Counted from the first letter of the stretch, positions 22,223 through 31,495 are shown. The stretch is 40,571 nucleotides of DNA from an uncultured Bacteroidota bacterium (GCA_903839875.1 CAIMDZ010000049.1:1-40571); one strand, 5' to 3'. Notes: generated by a model from the letters alone, not told the origin. A program made the numbers and translations.

Positions 22223-24427
22223 ATGCACTACAAGAGCCATCAGTTCGCAGGGGAAAGCAATATTTCATTTGCTGTGAAGATAGAAAACCTCGTAAGGGAG
22301 ATTATCATTCAAAATGATATTCCCTATTATAGGATCGAGTCCGGTATAGAGCATCTTACCAATGCCGGAGCTGAAGAAAACCTTCCGGTTGTCAGGATTA
22401 TTACTTATTTTGAAGATACTGTAAACAAGATATCACACCTCCTTCATGTGGAGTTTGATGTTGATATTGAAAAGTCGGTAGATAAAAAAAGAATCAGGAT
22501 AGAAACCTTTGCATACAAAAATATTAATTATACAGCGCGGTTAACAACTCCCCGGCAACTACAGACAGAATACAGAAGATCAGGGGATAAGAAATTTGAA
22601 ATACAGATATGTTCTATGCTGCAGGATGCCTGGGGCGGGATTGAAAAAGAACTTGGATATGATTCGACTTTGGTTCCTGACGAAGCCAAACGTGATTTTT
22701 ACAGGGTGGGCGCCCTTTTAGAAATGGCGGATATTGAGTTCCTCAAAATCAGAACAGAACTGACTAAAAGGAAGTCAGACAAACAAGTGACTGCCCCGGA
22801 ACCTGAGAAGGCAGCACCAATAGCCCCCGTTGCAGAAAAGAACTTGAATACTTTTGCGGAGTATCTGCATGCAGTAGCCAAAGAATTAGTGAAGGAAGCC
22901 CAGGTTTCACAGCCAATTGCACAACCAATTGCTGATACAGCGCCTGTTCAGGAGTTTTCCAAAGTTGTGCCGCCTGTTCAGCAGGTTGTGCCCCAGCCTG
23001 AAGAGAAGAAAATTGAAGTTACTCCAGCTCCTGTAGTGGCACAGCCTGTTTACACACCACCTCCGGTAATGCAGCCGCCTGTGGCAGAACAGCCTGTTTA
23101 TACACCACCTCCGGTAGTACAGCAGCCTGTTTACACACCACCTCCTATAATAGAACAACCGGTATATACACCACCTCCGGTAGTACATCAGCCTGTATAT
23201 ACAGCACCACCTATAGCAGAACAACCAGTATATACACCACCTCCGGTAGTTCAGCAGCCTGTTTATACACCTCCTCCTGTGGTTCAACCTCCGGTAGTAC
23301 ATCAGCCTGTATATACAGCACCACCTATAGCAGAACAACCGGTATATACACCACCTCCTGTGGTTCAACCTCCGGTAGTACATCAACCTGTTTACACACC
23401 GCCACCAGTAGTTCAGCAGCCTGTTTATACACCACCTCCTGTAGTTCAGCAACCTGTTTACACACCGCCACCGGTAGTGCAGCAGCCTGTACCTGCCTCT
23501 CCAATGCAGCAGCCTGTAGCGCAACCAATAGCCCCACAGCGTGCTGCACCACAGGGTATAGCGCCAAAACCAACGGTAATTCCGCACCATGAACCTGTAA
23601 AGCATGTTATCTCTACCGGTGAAATGAGCGTTGAAAACCTGAAAGAACTGGTATACAGCATTAACCATAATGAAGTTAAAAACATAGTTACTGAAATACC
23701 TCAGCAGGTAGCTGAACAACCTAAACCGGTTGTGACTGCTCCACCACCGGTTGTTGCGGAAGTTCCAAGACCTGCACCTGAAGTTATTCCACCGGTGGCA
23801 GTTGTTCCGCAAGCGCCCGTTGCACCGGTTGTTGAAACTATTCAGCCGAACAGCTTTAATGTGAATAGTAACGGCAGCATTGAAAAAGCCAGTGAAATGA
23901 GTCGTGAGACCATAGCCGAGAGAACAATTCCTTTATACAGCGAACAACCGAAAACAGCAAAAGCAATACACTTTGATGAGAATGCGCAAATGAACGATGC
24001 TTTGCTCAGGGATTTTGTTAATACCAGTAAACTGGTAAAAGAGGTAGACCAGAAAATAGCTGAACGTGCGGGTGCGAAAATAAATGCGGAAATAGATATT
24101 GAAGGTGATGTTGAACGGCTTCGCTTCCTCAAGGTATATACGTTAAAACAACTTCAGGACAGAATACTGGATAATAAGGACGACATAGTAGCCTTTGCGG
24201 AAAAATGGATAGGTAAGGATAATGGCGGTTCATTCGATTCGGGTATATCTCTTTTCTATCTTGAATACCTGCTGGTAGGCAAGCGTAATGATCCTGCCTT
24301 TGCCGTTGATTATGTGGTGAAATTCATTTCGGATAATGACTATAGTGCACGCTATATCATACCCACTTACAATTCCATACATAATACAGAAGCGCCGAAT
24401 TTCTCGCATCTGACATTGAGGGCGTAA
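22223..24427 (+). CDS. Degenerate RelA/SpoT-fold protein with Pro-rich tandem repeats
   Basis: A 734-residue protein with no signal peptide. Residues about 1-175 follow the (p)ppGpp synthetase fold: VVRIITYFEDTVNKI, AYKNINYTARL and KFEIQICSMLQDAWGGIEKEL match the strands and the 'EIQIRT...HAW.EIEH' helix, but the Arg-Thr of EIQIRT is Cys-Ser, the His of HAW is Asp and the His of the YxSxH loop is gone, so synthesis activity is unlikely. Residues about 270-425 are 12 QPVYTPPPVVQ-like repeats. A charged C-terminal domain (about 560-734) is not recognised. TTG at 22217 is an alternative start. Confidence 0.8.
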   Translation: MHYKSHQFAGESNISFAVKIENLVREIIIQNDIPYYRIESGIEHLTNAGAEENLPVVRIITYFEDTVNKISHLLHVEFDVDIEKSVDKKRIRIETFAYKNINYTARLTTPRQLQTEYRRSGDKKFEIQICSMLQDAWGGIEKELGYDSTLVPDEAKRDFYRVGALLEMADIEFLKIRTELTKRKSDKQVTAPEPEKAAPIAPVAEKNLNTFAEYLHAVAKELVKEAQVSQPIAQPIADTAPVQEFSKVVPPVQQVVPQPEEKKIEVTPAPVVAQPVYTPPPVMQPPVAEQPVYTPPPVVQQPVYTPPPIIEQPVYTPPPVVHQPVYTAPPIAEQPVYTPPPVVQQPVYTPPPVVQPPVVHQPVYTAPPIAEQPVYTPPPVVQPPVVHQPVYTPPPVVQQPVYTPPPVVQQPVYTPPPVVQQPVPASPMQQPVAQPIAPQRAAPQGIAPKPTVIPHHEPVKHVISTGEMSVENLKELVYSINHNEVKNIVTEIPQQVAEQPKPVVTAPPPVVAEVPRPAPEVIPPVAVVPQAPVAPVVETIQPNSFNVNSNGSIEKASEMSRETIAERTIPLYSEQPKTAKAIHFDENAQMNDALLRDFVNTSKLVKEVDQKIAERAGAKINAEIDIEGDVERLRFLKVYTLKQLQDRILDNKDDIVAFAEKWIGKDNGGSFDSGISLFYLEYLLVGKRNDPAFAVDYVVKFISDNDYSARYIIPTYNSIHNTEAPNFSHLTLRA
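23042..23487 (+). repeat. In-frame tandem repeat encoding QPVYTPPPVVQ
   Basis: Twelve QPVYT units of 33 bp or, with an added QPPVVH-type segment, 48 bp. The variants APPIAE and PPVVH recur in the same order in units 5-7 and 8-9, a higher-order duplication. Near-identical codons across units suggest recent expansion. Confidence 0.9.
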
Positions 24428-24481
24428 AATCCCTGAATCCGCTGCGGCGTAGGATCACAATTTAGCTATAGGAAAATTTTT

Positions 24482-24516
24482 TGAGGCCTGGATAACATCC
24501 GGGCCTCATTTGTTTT
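24482..24516 (+). terminator. Intrinsic terminator after the RelA/SpoT-fold gene
   Basis: GAGGCC and TGGAT pair with ATCCG and GGCCTC around an AAC loop (24483-24507), and ATTTGTTTTTG follows. It begins 55 nt after the stop. Confidence 0.75.
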
Positions 24517-24532
24517 TGCAGCCTGGTAGCAG

Positions 24533-24552
24533 AGACGCAATGCATTGCGTCT
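24533..24552. repeat. Perfect 20-bp palindrome AGACGCAATGCATTGCGTCT
   Basis: It lies between two convergent genes, 20 nt past the terminator and 21 nt from the 3' end of the YdeI-like gene. I recall this palindrome as a common dispersed element in Bacteroidota and cyanobacteria, which I cannot verify here. Confidence 0.7.
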
Positions 24553-24573
24553 TTACTACACACCGGAATCGTT

Positions 24574-25224
24574 TTATTTTTTTGAAAGTTGTTTCGCGTG
24601 CATTTTGAGGAGGAGCATCTCCACCATTTTTTCAATTCGCCTGGTTCTTGTTTCGGGTTTCTTTGCCTGTGTGATGGCATCGAGGTATTCCTTTTTACAG
24701 GTGAATGACTGGGAATAGAAATAGGCGGACAGGCCTTTGCGGGCATCAACGGCGGCCTGCGCATCTGCAGGTAAATTCACGGTACGGTTTATGAAGTCTA
24801 TTCCTTCCGCTTTGCGTTCAGTCATGGGTAAATCGGAGTCGGAAGGTTTTTTACGGGGGGCATTGGTGATGCGCAATCCGGTCCAGTCATCATCAATGGA
24901 TACTGATGTCTGGCCACGGTAACCCGAATTGAAGACCACATCCCAGCTTTTCATCAATACCAGGTCTGACGAAATGGAGCCGGTCTTTTTGGGATAGCAT
25001 ATCCAGAAGAGGGTGTTGTGTGCTATATAGCCGGCAAGGCGGTGCATCTGACCGGTAAGCTCTTTGCTATCCATTACGAAAAGCAGCAACTGCTCTATGG
25101 GTTTCACCTTACCGGGCTTATGTTTCATATTATATCCGGCGAAATAGCCGAGACAGTTTGCGGGTGCGTTTATCAGCCATATGGGTTTATCTGCAGCCAT
25201 ATGTAGTTTTTTCAGGAGATCCAT
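24574..25224 (-). CDS. YdeI/OmpD-associated family protein
   Basis: A 216-residue soluble protein. The C-terminal half holds the YdeI motif: a short Leu/Ala segment (NLPADAQAAVDARKGLSAYF), then FTCKKEYLDAITQAKKPETRTRRIEKMVEML, typical of this family. The N-terminal half (PIWLINAPANCLGYF...LFWICYPKKTGSI) resembles a DUF3052-type domain. Biochemical function is unknown; family names refer to bacteriocin protection but this is not established here. Confidence 0.7.
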   Translation of the reverse strand: MDLLKKLHMAADKPIWLINAPANCLGYFAGYNMKHKPGKVKPIEQLLLFVMDSKELTGQMHRLAGYIAHNTLFWICYPKKTGSISSDLVLMKSWDVVFNSGYRGQTSVSIDDDWTGLRITNAPRKKPSDSDLPMTERKAEGIDFINRTVNLPADAQAAVDARKGLSAYFYSQSFTCKKEYLDAITQAKKPETRTRRIEKMVEMLLLKMHAKQLSKK

Positions 25225-25265
25225 TTTCTGAAAAGTTTTATCGAAGATAATGAGAAAGGTCTATC

Positions 25266-26459
25266 CTACAATTGTTTTGCAGACAGGCGCTCCAGTCTCC
25301 TCAATGCTTCATTCAGCGTTTCTTCCTTTTTAGCAAAACAGAAGCGGATCAGTTTATCATCCTTTTTGTTTTTGTAGAAAGCGCTGACCGGTATGGTAGC
25401 TACGCCATATTCTTTGGTGAGCCATTGTGCAAATTCCATATCCGGCATATCGCTGATGCGCTCGTAACTGGCTATCTGGAAGTAGCTGCCCAGGGCGGGT
25501 TGGCGTATGGTGAAAGGTGTTTTCTGCATTAGAGAAAGAAAGTGATCTCTCTTTTGCTGCATCACCATGTTCACGGGTGTTGCGGTTTCGGTGGGCAGGT
25601 GGCTGGCAAGAGCAAATTGGGCAGGGGTATTTACACAAAAAGAAACGAACTGGTGTATCTTCCTGAATGCATCAGTAAAGGCAGGCGGCGCTATTGCGTA
25701 ACCCATTTTCCATCCGGTGCAGTTAAATACTTTGCCGAATGAGTACAACGCAAAACTCCGCTGCCTCAGTTCAGGGTGCTCTAAAACACTGTAGTGGCGC
25801 AGGCCATCAAAAACAAGCTGTTCATACACCTCATCGGCGAGAATAACTATGTTGGTGTCGCGCACAATGTCAGCAAGGGAGTCCCAATCACTTTTATCCC
25901 AGATGGTTCCTGTGGGGTTGTGCGGGGTGTTGATTATTATGGCTCTTGTTTTTGGAGTGATGGCGTCTTTCACTTTGTTCCAGTCAACTTTGAAATCAGG
26001 AGCTGAAAGGGCAACGGGTATTGCCTTTGCGCCGTTCATTTCTATATTGGGTATGTAGCTGTCATAGGCGGGTTCCAGGAGGATGGCTGCATCTCCTGGC
26101 TGTAGTACGGCAGTAAAAGCTGTGTATATAGCGTAGGTGGCGCCGGGTGTGATGGTGATCTCGTTATCAGGATCTATACCGAGGCCATAACGCTTTCTGA
26201 AGTTGTCTGCAATAGCTTGTCGCAGTGAGGGTAGGCCAGCCATTGGGGCGTATTGGTTGTGGCCTGTGCGGGCTGCCTCGCCCAGCAAAAAAGACAACTG
26301 TTCATCAATATGAAAATCGGGGAAACCCTGCGACAGGTTGATGGCGTTGTGCTGATGAGCGAGGGCGCTCATGACTGTAAAGATGGTGGTGCCGGTAGCC
26401 GAATGTTTAGCCCCAAACTCCTGAAGGGGCTTCCCCACATTATCTATTTCATTTAGCAT
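25266..26459 (-). CDS. Class I/II aminotransferase, methionine-aminotransferase type
   Basis: A 397-residue PLP enzyme. The PLP lysine lies in SFGKVFNCTGWKMGY; INTPHNPTG, ADEVYEQLVFDG and the late IRFCFAKKEETLNEA (substrate-carboxylate Arg) are the other markers. The N-terminal GTTIFTVMSALAHQHNAINLSQGFPDF fits YbdL/kynurenine aminotransferase-like enzymes, which act on methionine and aromatic amino acids with 2-oxo acids. It stands alone. Confidence 0.9.
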   Translation of the reverse strand: MLNEIDNVGKPLQEFGAKHSATGTTIFTVMSALAHQHNAINLSQGFPDFHIDEQLSFLLGEAARTGHNQYAPMAGLPSLRQAIADNFRKRYGLGIDPDNEITITPGATYAIYTAFTAVLQPGDAAILLEPAYDSYIPNIEMNGAKAIPVALSAPDFKVDWNKVKDAITPKTRAIIINTPHNPTGTIWDKSDWDSLADIVRDTNIVILADEVYEQLVFDGLRHYSVLEHPELRQRSFALYSFGKVFNCTGWKMGYAIAPPAFTDAFRKIHQFVSFCVNTPAQFALASHLPTETATPVNMVMQQKRDHFLSLMQKTPFTIRQPALGSYFQIASYERISDMPDMEFAQWLTKEYGVATIPVSAFYKNKKDDKLIRFCFAKKEETLNEALRRLERLSAKQL

Positions 26460-26845
26460 AAAACAATAGTTTGGTAACTTTTAAATGAGGATATGTTGAA
26501 AACTAAATCAGGGTAAATATAAGAAAGGCATCAGAACTTTGTATGCTCATACAAAATACAAAAGCCTTTAACAAGATTAGTGGTCTTGTAAATGCAAGTT
26601 TACTGAAGATTGAAAATATCTGCAAACCACGATTGAAATTTTCATCCACAATTTTTGAACAATGTTCAGCATGGCCTTCACTGTGTAAAGTATAGCTAAT
26701 GCGGCAACATGGTTAAGCATACCAAAGGAGCAACGAGAGGCTTTTTCGATGCGGAATCTTAAGTTACTGATAAGAACTGCTCCATGAGCTAATGAATAAA
26801 TGAGGAATTAAAGAAAACGAAAATTATTGCCTGATGACTTCCCGG
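26460..26845. other. Intergenic stretch without recognised content
   Basis: About 390 bp, AT-rich. A small dyad TGAACA-A-TGTTCA lies at 26656-26668; nothing else stands out on either strand. Confidence 0.5.
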
Positions 26846-27646
26846 TTAATCCCGGCTAATCATCGAACTAAACGGATTACGTAAACCTTCAAATTCCATG
26901 AGATCTACTTTAATACTCCCAACTAATATAGGACTTTCTACCCGAAGCGGAACACGATTTTGGTCATCAGATACCCAAACAGTCATTTTTTCGCCCCCAT
27001 CAAAAATAGTTCCCTCAATTAATAAAGGAACGATCTTGATCGAATTAAAGATGCCCATCTTAGTCTTTATCTGCTCCTTCCCTTCGTACTTTATGTATAG
27101 CGAATATAACTTATCATCCAGGAACATAGTGAATGGTATCTTATCTCCTGGCCTGTATTTATTATAGTCAATATTCCGGGCAAAGTAAATGGCGGAAAGA
27201 ACGTCCTGTGTACACCTGGTGACGGTATAAACTTTATTATTTGAATTGGCCTGCAACGCCTCGTGATTAAAGGTTATATCCTGGTAAATTTTTGTACTGC
27301 CCTCATGCACATTCCTGATAAACCTTACCGGAGCCATGGTTTCTTTATCTATATAAGTCTCATATTTATCCTTTACCTTATAAAACCATTCATATGAATT
27401 TGCTGTTTTCCCATCGCCAATTATATGGTACACTTTGTGACCGTTCATATCTTCTGTTGTAATGTTAAAATTCGCATTCCCTGCATTTATCCATATGAAA
27501 CCCATATTATAATATACATGGAAAGTCAGTCTTTCTCCCTCCTTAAAACTTGTGTTCTTCGTCGAACAAAAATCATTCTGTGCATAAGTATGGAAACATA
27601 AAACCATTAGTAAAATAATTGAGTTTATTTTGTTTAACATGCCCAT
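26846..27646 (-). CDS. Secreted DUF3108 protein
   Basis: A 266-residue protein with a signal peptide (MLNKINSIILLMVLCFHTYAQ). The body has the DUF3108 pattern: FKEGERLTFHVYYNMGFIWINAGNANF at the start and KMGIFNSIKIVPLL...MTVWVSDDQNRVPLRVE near the end. The fold is thought to be a lipocalin-like barrel, with unknown ligand. The open frame extends to 27913 but those residues overlap the upstream gene and have no plausible sequence, so ATG 27646 (or 27640) is chosen. It follows the flippase-like gene by 47 bp. Confidence 0.85.
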   Translation of the reverse strand: MGMLNKINSIILLMVLCFHTYAQNDFCSTKNTSFKEGERLTFHVYYNMGFIWINAGNANFNITTEDMNGHKVYHIIGDGKTANSYEWFYKVKDKYETYIDKETMAPVRFIRNVHEGSTKIYQDITFNHEALQANSNNKVYTVTRCTQDVLSAIYFARNIDYNKYRPGDKIPFTMFLDDKLYSLYIKYEGKEQIKTKMGIFNSIKIVPLLIEGTIFDGGEKMTVWVSDDQNRVPLRVESPILVGSIKVDLMEFEGLRNPFSSMISRD

Positions 27647-27693
27647 TTTATCTATTCTTAAATTTATCATAAATATATTTCTGTTCACATATT

Positions 27694-28635
27694 TTAACTT
27701 ATTAATCTCATCCTGATTATCAAAACACTGCCAATAATTGCAGGTATTATAAGATTCAATAACCATATTCCGGTTGTGGCCGTAATAATACCTATGGTAT
27801 TTGTGGTAAAATGCCGGAAAAGAAAAATGCAGACATTTCCTCTGATACCAAGCTCTGTAAGCGCTATTGAAGGTATTATAGCCATGATCCAGAAAAACAA
27901 TGCAGCCATACAAAAACCTTCAGCGAACGGAACATCAACATTCATCCACTTTAATAAAAACAAATATTGTGCCGTAAAAATTGCAAAGCGCAAAATAGAA
28001 ATTCCTAAAACCGAAATTTGCCTTTTTGTCGTGATCCTTGTTAACAGTCTGCCATACAAGGTAAACTTTTGCAGCCAACGGAATTTTTCGAGCCAGGGCA
28101 ACCAGTAATCAAACTTCCGGTATAATACCGCAGCTAAAATGTTCACCAGAATGCACAACCCCAATGCCACCCTGGCAATTAACGCCGGGAAGGCAATATT
28201 ATAATATATTAAACCCAACAGCCCAAAAAAATAAACGCTCCACAATTGGGCCGTAATACCCAATATGGAGACGTTAATGTACCTGGAGGTATTGCCTTTA
28301 CCAAGGTATAGAATGCGGCCGGGATATTCACCTATTCTATTTGGGGTAATGATCGCAAAAGCTACTCCGGCAAGATAGCTGGAAAATGCCCTCTTATAAC
28401 TGATAGGAGCCACCGACCGTGTAAGCATATACCATTTAAGCCCTTCAAGCGAAGTGTTCACAAACATAAGCGCAATGCAGGCCCATAGCAACCAGTATGG
28501 CCCGGGGTGCTGCCACGCGTCGCTGTTTATGCTGTTTGCCTGCTTCATCACCTGCCCGTATATGCTCCACAGCAGAAATATTGAAAAAGCTCCGCCAGCA
28601 AGGTAATTCAGCCATATTTTGGTATTTTTGTTCAT
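27694..28635 (-). CDS. Flippase-like membrane protein (LPG synthase TM / UPF0104)
   Basis: A 313-residue protein with seven to eight membrane helices. Family marks are the N-terminal NTSLEGLKWYML, the TPNRIGEYPGRILYL segment (usually 'TPGRxGExxR') and a late IIPSIALTELGIRGNV. UPF0104 proteins move or modify lipids; no catalytic LPG synthase domain is attached. Its start is 17 bp from the preferred ruvC start, so the promoters are divergent and overlapping. Confidence 0.8.
   Translation of the reverse strand: MNKNTKIWLNYLAGGAFSIFLLWSIYGQVMKQANSINSDAWQHPGPYWLLWACIALMFVNTSLEGLKWYMLTRSVAPISYKRAFSSYLAGVAFAIITPNRIGEYPGRILYLGKGNTSRYINVSILGITAQLWSVYFFGLLGLIYYNIAFPALIARVALGLCILVNILAAVLYRKFDYWLPWLEKFRWLQKFTLYGRLLTRITTKRQISVLGISILRFAIFTAQYLFLLKWMNVDVPFAEGFCMAALFFWIMAIIPSIALTELGIRGNVCIFLFRHFTTNTIGIITATTGIWLLNLIIPAIIGSVLIIRMRLIS
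28623..28630 (+). promoter_or_regulatory. -7 element of ruvC inside the divergent gene's start
   Basis: TATTTTTG fits TAnnTTTG completely. Transcription would begin near 28635, so translation could not start upstream at 28619. On the minus strand, TATCTTTC (28654-28661) is a one-mismatch -7 for the flippase-like gene. Confidence 0.4.
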
Positions 28636-28651
28636 TAATTATAGAAACTGT

Positions 28652-29254
28652 TTGAAAGATAGCACCCACAGTGATCCATTCGGACAGATTATCCTCGGAA
28701 TTGATCCCGGAACCCTGGTAATGGGGTATGGCCTGATTTCTGTTAACAAAAGTAACGTAACATTAATAGAAATGGGTGTGTTACAGCTCTCCAAACATAA
28801 GGATCATGCGGAAAGGCTTCACCTTATCTTCAAAAAAATGGAAAGTTTGATAAAAATTCACCGGCCCGTAGCCGTTGCTATAGAAGCCCCTTTCTTTGGA
28901 AAAAATGTGCAGAGTATGCTAAAGCTGGGCAGGGCGCAGGGTGTGGCAATTGCTGCTGCCATGGCCTCCGGCCTTCATGCGGTTGAATACGCTCCGCGAA
29001 AAATAAAACAATCTATTACCGGAAGGGGTAATGCTACAAAAGAACAGGTTTGGAAAATGCTGGGCCATACACTCAATATTACAGAGGATGTCAGATTTAT
29101 GGATGCCACCGATGCCGTGGCGGTAGCCCTTTGTCACCACTACCAGGGAAGAACAATTGCGCTTACAAAAGAGACAAAACCCAAAACATTAGCTAAAAAA
29201 AATACGAATAATTGGGCCTCGTTTATAGCTATGAATCCGGATAGAATTAAATAA
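28652..29254 (+). CDS. ruvC: Holliday junction resolvase RuvC
   Basis: A 200-residue endonuclease that cuts Holliday junctions with RuvAB. The acidic residues lie in LGIDPGTLVMGYG, VAIEAPFFGKNVQS and FMDATDAVAVALCHH, in the RNase H-like order D-E-D-D. There is no ATG before the domain. TTG at 28652 gives MKDSTHSDPFGQIILGIDPG and fits the -7 element; TTG at 28619 would overlap the divergent gene and lie before the expected transcript start. Length is close to the usual 170-190 plus a short basic tail. Confidence 0.92.
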   Translation: MKDSTHSDPFGQIILGIDPGTLVMGYGLISVNKSNVTLIEMGVLQLSKHKDHAERLHLIFKKMESLIKIHRPVAVAIEAPFFGKNVQSMLKLGRAQGVAIAAAMASGLHAVEYAPRKIKQSITGRGNATKEQVWKMLGHTLNITEDVRFMDATDAVAVALCHHYQGRTIALTKETKPKTLAKKNTNNWASFIAMNPDRIK

Positions 29255-29336
29255 ATTAATATTTTAAGAGTAATTAGTTTAATATTTTCTGCTACCATTC
29301 TCAATAGAAATATTATATTAGCGGTGGAGAAATAAT

Positions 29337-29344
29337 TATATTTG
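29337..29344 (+). promoter_or_regulatory. -7 element of the response regulator gene
   Basis: TATATTTG is a full TAnnTTTG match 15 nt before the ATG, implying a leader of about 10 nt. The -33 region is not clear. Confidence 0.5.
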
Positions 29345-29358
29345 TCTAACTGTATTTT

Positions 29359-30057
29359 ATGATGCAACCAAAAGTAAAAATATTGTTAGTGGAAGATGAC
29401 CCGGTTTTAGGGTATGTAGTCAAAGATTTTTTGCATAAGCAGGATTTTGATGTTACTCATTGTACCGATGGTGATGTTGCCTGGCAACAATTCATGAAGA
29501 ACATGTACGACATCTGTTTACTCGACATCCTGCTTCCCGGGAAAAAGGATGGTATGGAACTTGCTAACAGTATCCGTAAAAAGAATGAGAATATTCCTAT
29601 CATTCTGCTTTCATCCAAAAACATGGATAATGATAAGATAGCAGGGTTTGAAACAGGTGCAGATGATTATATTACAAAGCCGTACAATTTGCAGGAGTTA
29701 TTGTTACGTATCCAGGTGTTCCTGAAACGTACCAAGAAAAAGGATGATACCGGGCCTTTAATATTCAAAATAGGCGACCTTGATTTTGATTATACAAATC
29801 TTGTTCTCGGAAATGAAAAGGTAGAATACCAGCTTACACAGCGGGAAGCAGATCTTGTAAGGTATTTATGTATGAATGCAAACCGCGTACTCAAACGGGA
29901 TGAGATCTTAATGAACGTGTGGGGCAAGGATGATTATTTCCTGGGAAGAAGTATGGATGTATTTATTACCAAGGTCAGGAAGTATCTTAAATCACAGACC
30001 AATGCTAAATTACAAACAATACATGGCATTGGTTTCAGGTTTAATTATAACCAATAA
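29359..30057 (+). CDS. OmpR/PhoB-family response regulator, orphan
   Basis: A 232-residue two-domain regulator. The receiver domain (about 1-122) has the acidic pocket VEDDP, phospho-acceptor D56 in CLLDILLP, and the Thr/Lys switch in DDYITKPYN. The winged-helix domain (about 135-232) has QLTQREADLVRYLCMNANRVLKRDEIL and FLGRSMDVFITKVRKYL. No histidine kinase is adjacent on either side, so the partner must be encoded elsewhere. Confidence 0.94.
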   Translation: MMQPKVKILLVEDDPVLGYVVKDFLHKQDFDVTHCTDGDVAWQQFMKNMYDICLLDILLPGKKDGMELANSIRKKNENIPIILLSSKNMDNDKIAGFETGADDYITKPYNLQELLLRIQVFLKRTKKKDDTGPLIFKIGDLDFDYTNLVLGNEKVEYQLTQREADLVRYLCMNANRVLKRDEILMNVWGKDDYFLGRSMDVFITKVRKYLKSQTNAKLQTIHGIGFRFNYNQ

Positions 30058-30070
30058 AAGTTTGAAAGTT

Positions 30071-31495
30071 TTACCGGGTTAATTGCTCAATTTCCGATAT
30101 CAATTGTTTTGGATCGCCTGGAGATGGTGTATTTTGTAATGCGAATTTTCCTTCCTTGTCAATGAGGAAATACGCCGGTAAGCCCTGTACTCCATATAGC
30201 TGTACCTCCTTGGCATACCAGCCACCTTTAGCATGCGTAAAAATACCCCCGAGATTAAATTTTGAGACCAGCAGATTTGAGGTTGTCGTGTCTTCATCAA
30301 TTGACAGGTAAACAAACTCAACCTGTGTATTTTTTAGCTGTCCCTTTATTCTCTTTTCATTGATCATTTCACCAACGCATTGTTTACACCCGCTTGCCCA
30401 GAAACTCAAATACACAACCTTACCTTTCAGATCAGATAGTCTAAGGCTTTTACCTTCGGGAGTAATAATGCTGAAGTCGGGAGCCGGCTGACCTTTCGCC
30501 AGTCTTTTAGCCATCGAAATCTGTTTGTTCAGCAAGGGAAGGTATTCACTTACGGGCCAGTGTTTTTTGAAGGTATTAAACAAGCTGTCCGTTCTTGCTG
30601 CATCCTGGAATTTCACTTTGCTATATAGGCTCTGGGCTATGTAGTATTCCGCGCTTTTCGGCGGCAGTATTTTATAACAAAGCCGGTATATGCTGTCTTC
30701 CACCTGTCTCATTTTATCAGGGTCATTCCCGGATGCGCCATATCCTGCGGCTTTTAATTTTATCTCGAAGACACCCGTGAGGTAAAGCAGGTAAGAAGGA
30801 ACCTGTAACAAAGTATCATTAAACACGTAAGGCATTTCTGTAAGCACCCTAAAATTTTCTTCCGGAATAGAGTCGGTATATTTTCTTCGCTTTATCATTT
30901 CATGCACCTGCGGGTACTGCTGCGTGAAAAAGTAATTATAATATTGGAAGTAAGCTGTACAGTATCTGATAAAGCCAGGAGGCAATCCGGCTTTATGTAA
31001 ATTCAGAAAACCTTCTTCACCAAATCGTTCAGTAGCTATTTCTTTAAGAAAGTCACCGGAAGGTTTGCTTATGGCTGCTTTAATTTTTATAGTGTATCTG
31101 TTCATCCTGCCCCTTTCCAAAGTATGCAGGCAAACAAAATTTGCTACTTCACTGCCCCTGCCTTTATAATGAACCGTAGAATCGAAATGCGCAGCATCAG
31201 CAGTCATGTACAGGCTGTCGCCGGAATGAAGTATCATCTCTGATACTTTCCTGCCATGCACCAGGTCAGCCTGAATGTAAATGCCGGCAGGTACCGGAAA
31301 TGAAATTGAAAAATTACCGTTCTTATCCACATGTGCATAATACTCTTTGGGAAAATAGGCGATCCTGTTATCGTTATAACTGATCAATACACTGTCAGAA
31401 AGTGGATGATCAATCTTGCCGGATAGTTTTACAACGTCTTTACCGAATGTGATTGAGCCAGTGAAAATAAAAAGGATAAGGCATAAGCATCTCAT
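30071..31495 (-). CDS. TlpA-type thiol-disulfide protein, exported
   Basis: About 474 residues from the ATG at 31495, with a signal peptide (MRCLCLILFIFTGSITF). A DUF4369-like beta domain occupies the first ~130 residues, a helical middle follows, and a C-terminal thioredoxin fold has the redox pair in FWASGCKQCVGEM and the cis-Pro in GLPAYFLID. Such proteins reduce or exchange disulfides in the periplasm. An in-frame ATG at 31537 would add 14 hydrophobic residues before a second start-like region. It converges with the response regulator gene. Confidence 0.87.
   Translation of the reverse strand: MRCLCLILFIFTGSITFGKDVVKLSGKIDHPLSDSVLISYNDNRIAYFPKEYYAHVDKNGNFSISFPVPAGIYIQADLVHGRKVSEMILHSGDSLYMTADAAHFDSTVHYKGRGSEVANFVCLHTLERGRMNRYTIKIKAAISKPSGDFLKEIATERFGEEGFLNLHKAGLPPGFIRYCTAYFQYYNYFFTQQYPQVHEMIKRRKYTDSIPEENFRVLTEMPYVFNDTLLQVPSYLLYLTGVFEIKLKAAGYGASGNDPDKMRQVEDSIYRLCYKILPPKSAEYYIAQSLYSKVKFQDAARTDSLFNTFKKHWPVSEYLPLLNKQISMAKRLAKGQPAPDFSIITPEGKSLRLSDLKGKVVYLSFWASGCKQCVGEMINEKRIKGQLKNTQVEFVYLSIDEDTTTSNLLVSKFNLGGIFTHAKGGWYAKEVQLYGVQGLPAYFLIDKEGKFALQNTPSPGDPKQLISEIEQLTR

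Noticed and set aside
23042-23487. CRISPR-like array
   Set aside because: The repeats are in frame, without unique spacers, and encode a peptide repeat.
22907-23812. Long minus-strand frame over the Pro-rich repeat
   Set aside because: It is a mirror of the repeat (Arg/Trp/Tyr-rich nonsense) and has no promoter or family.
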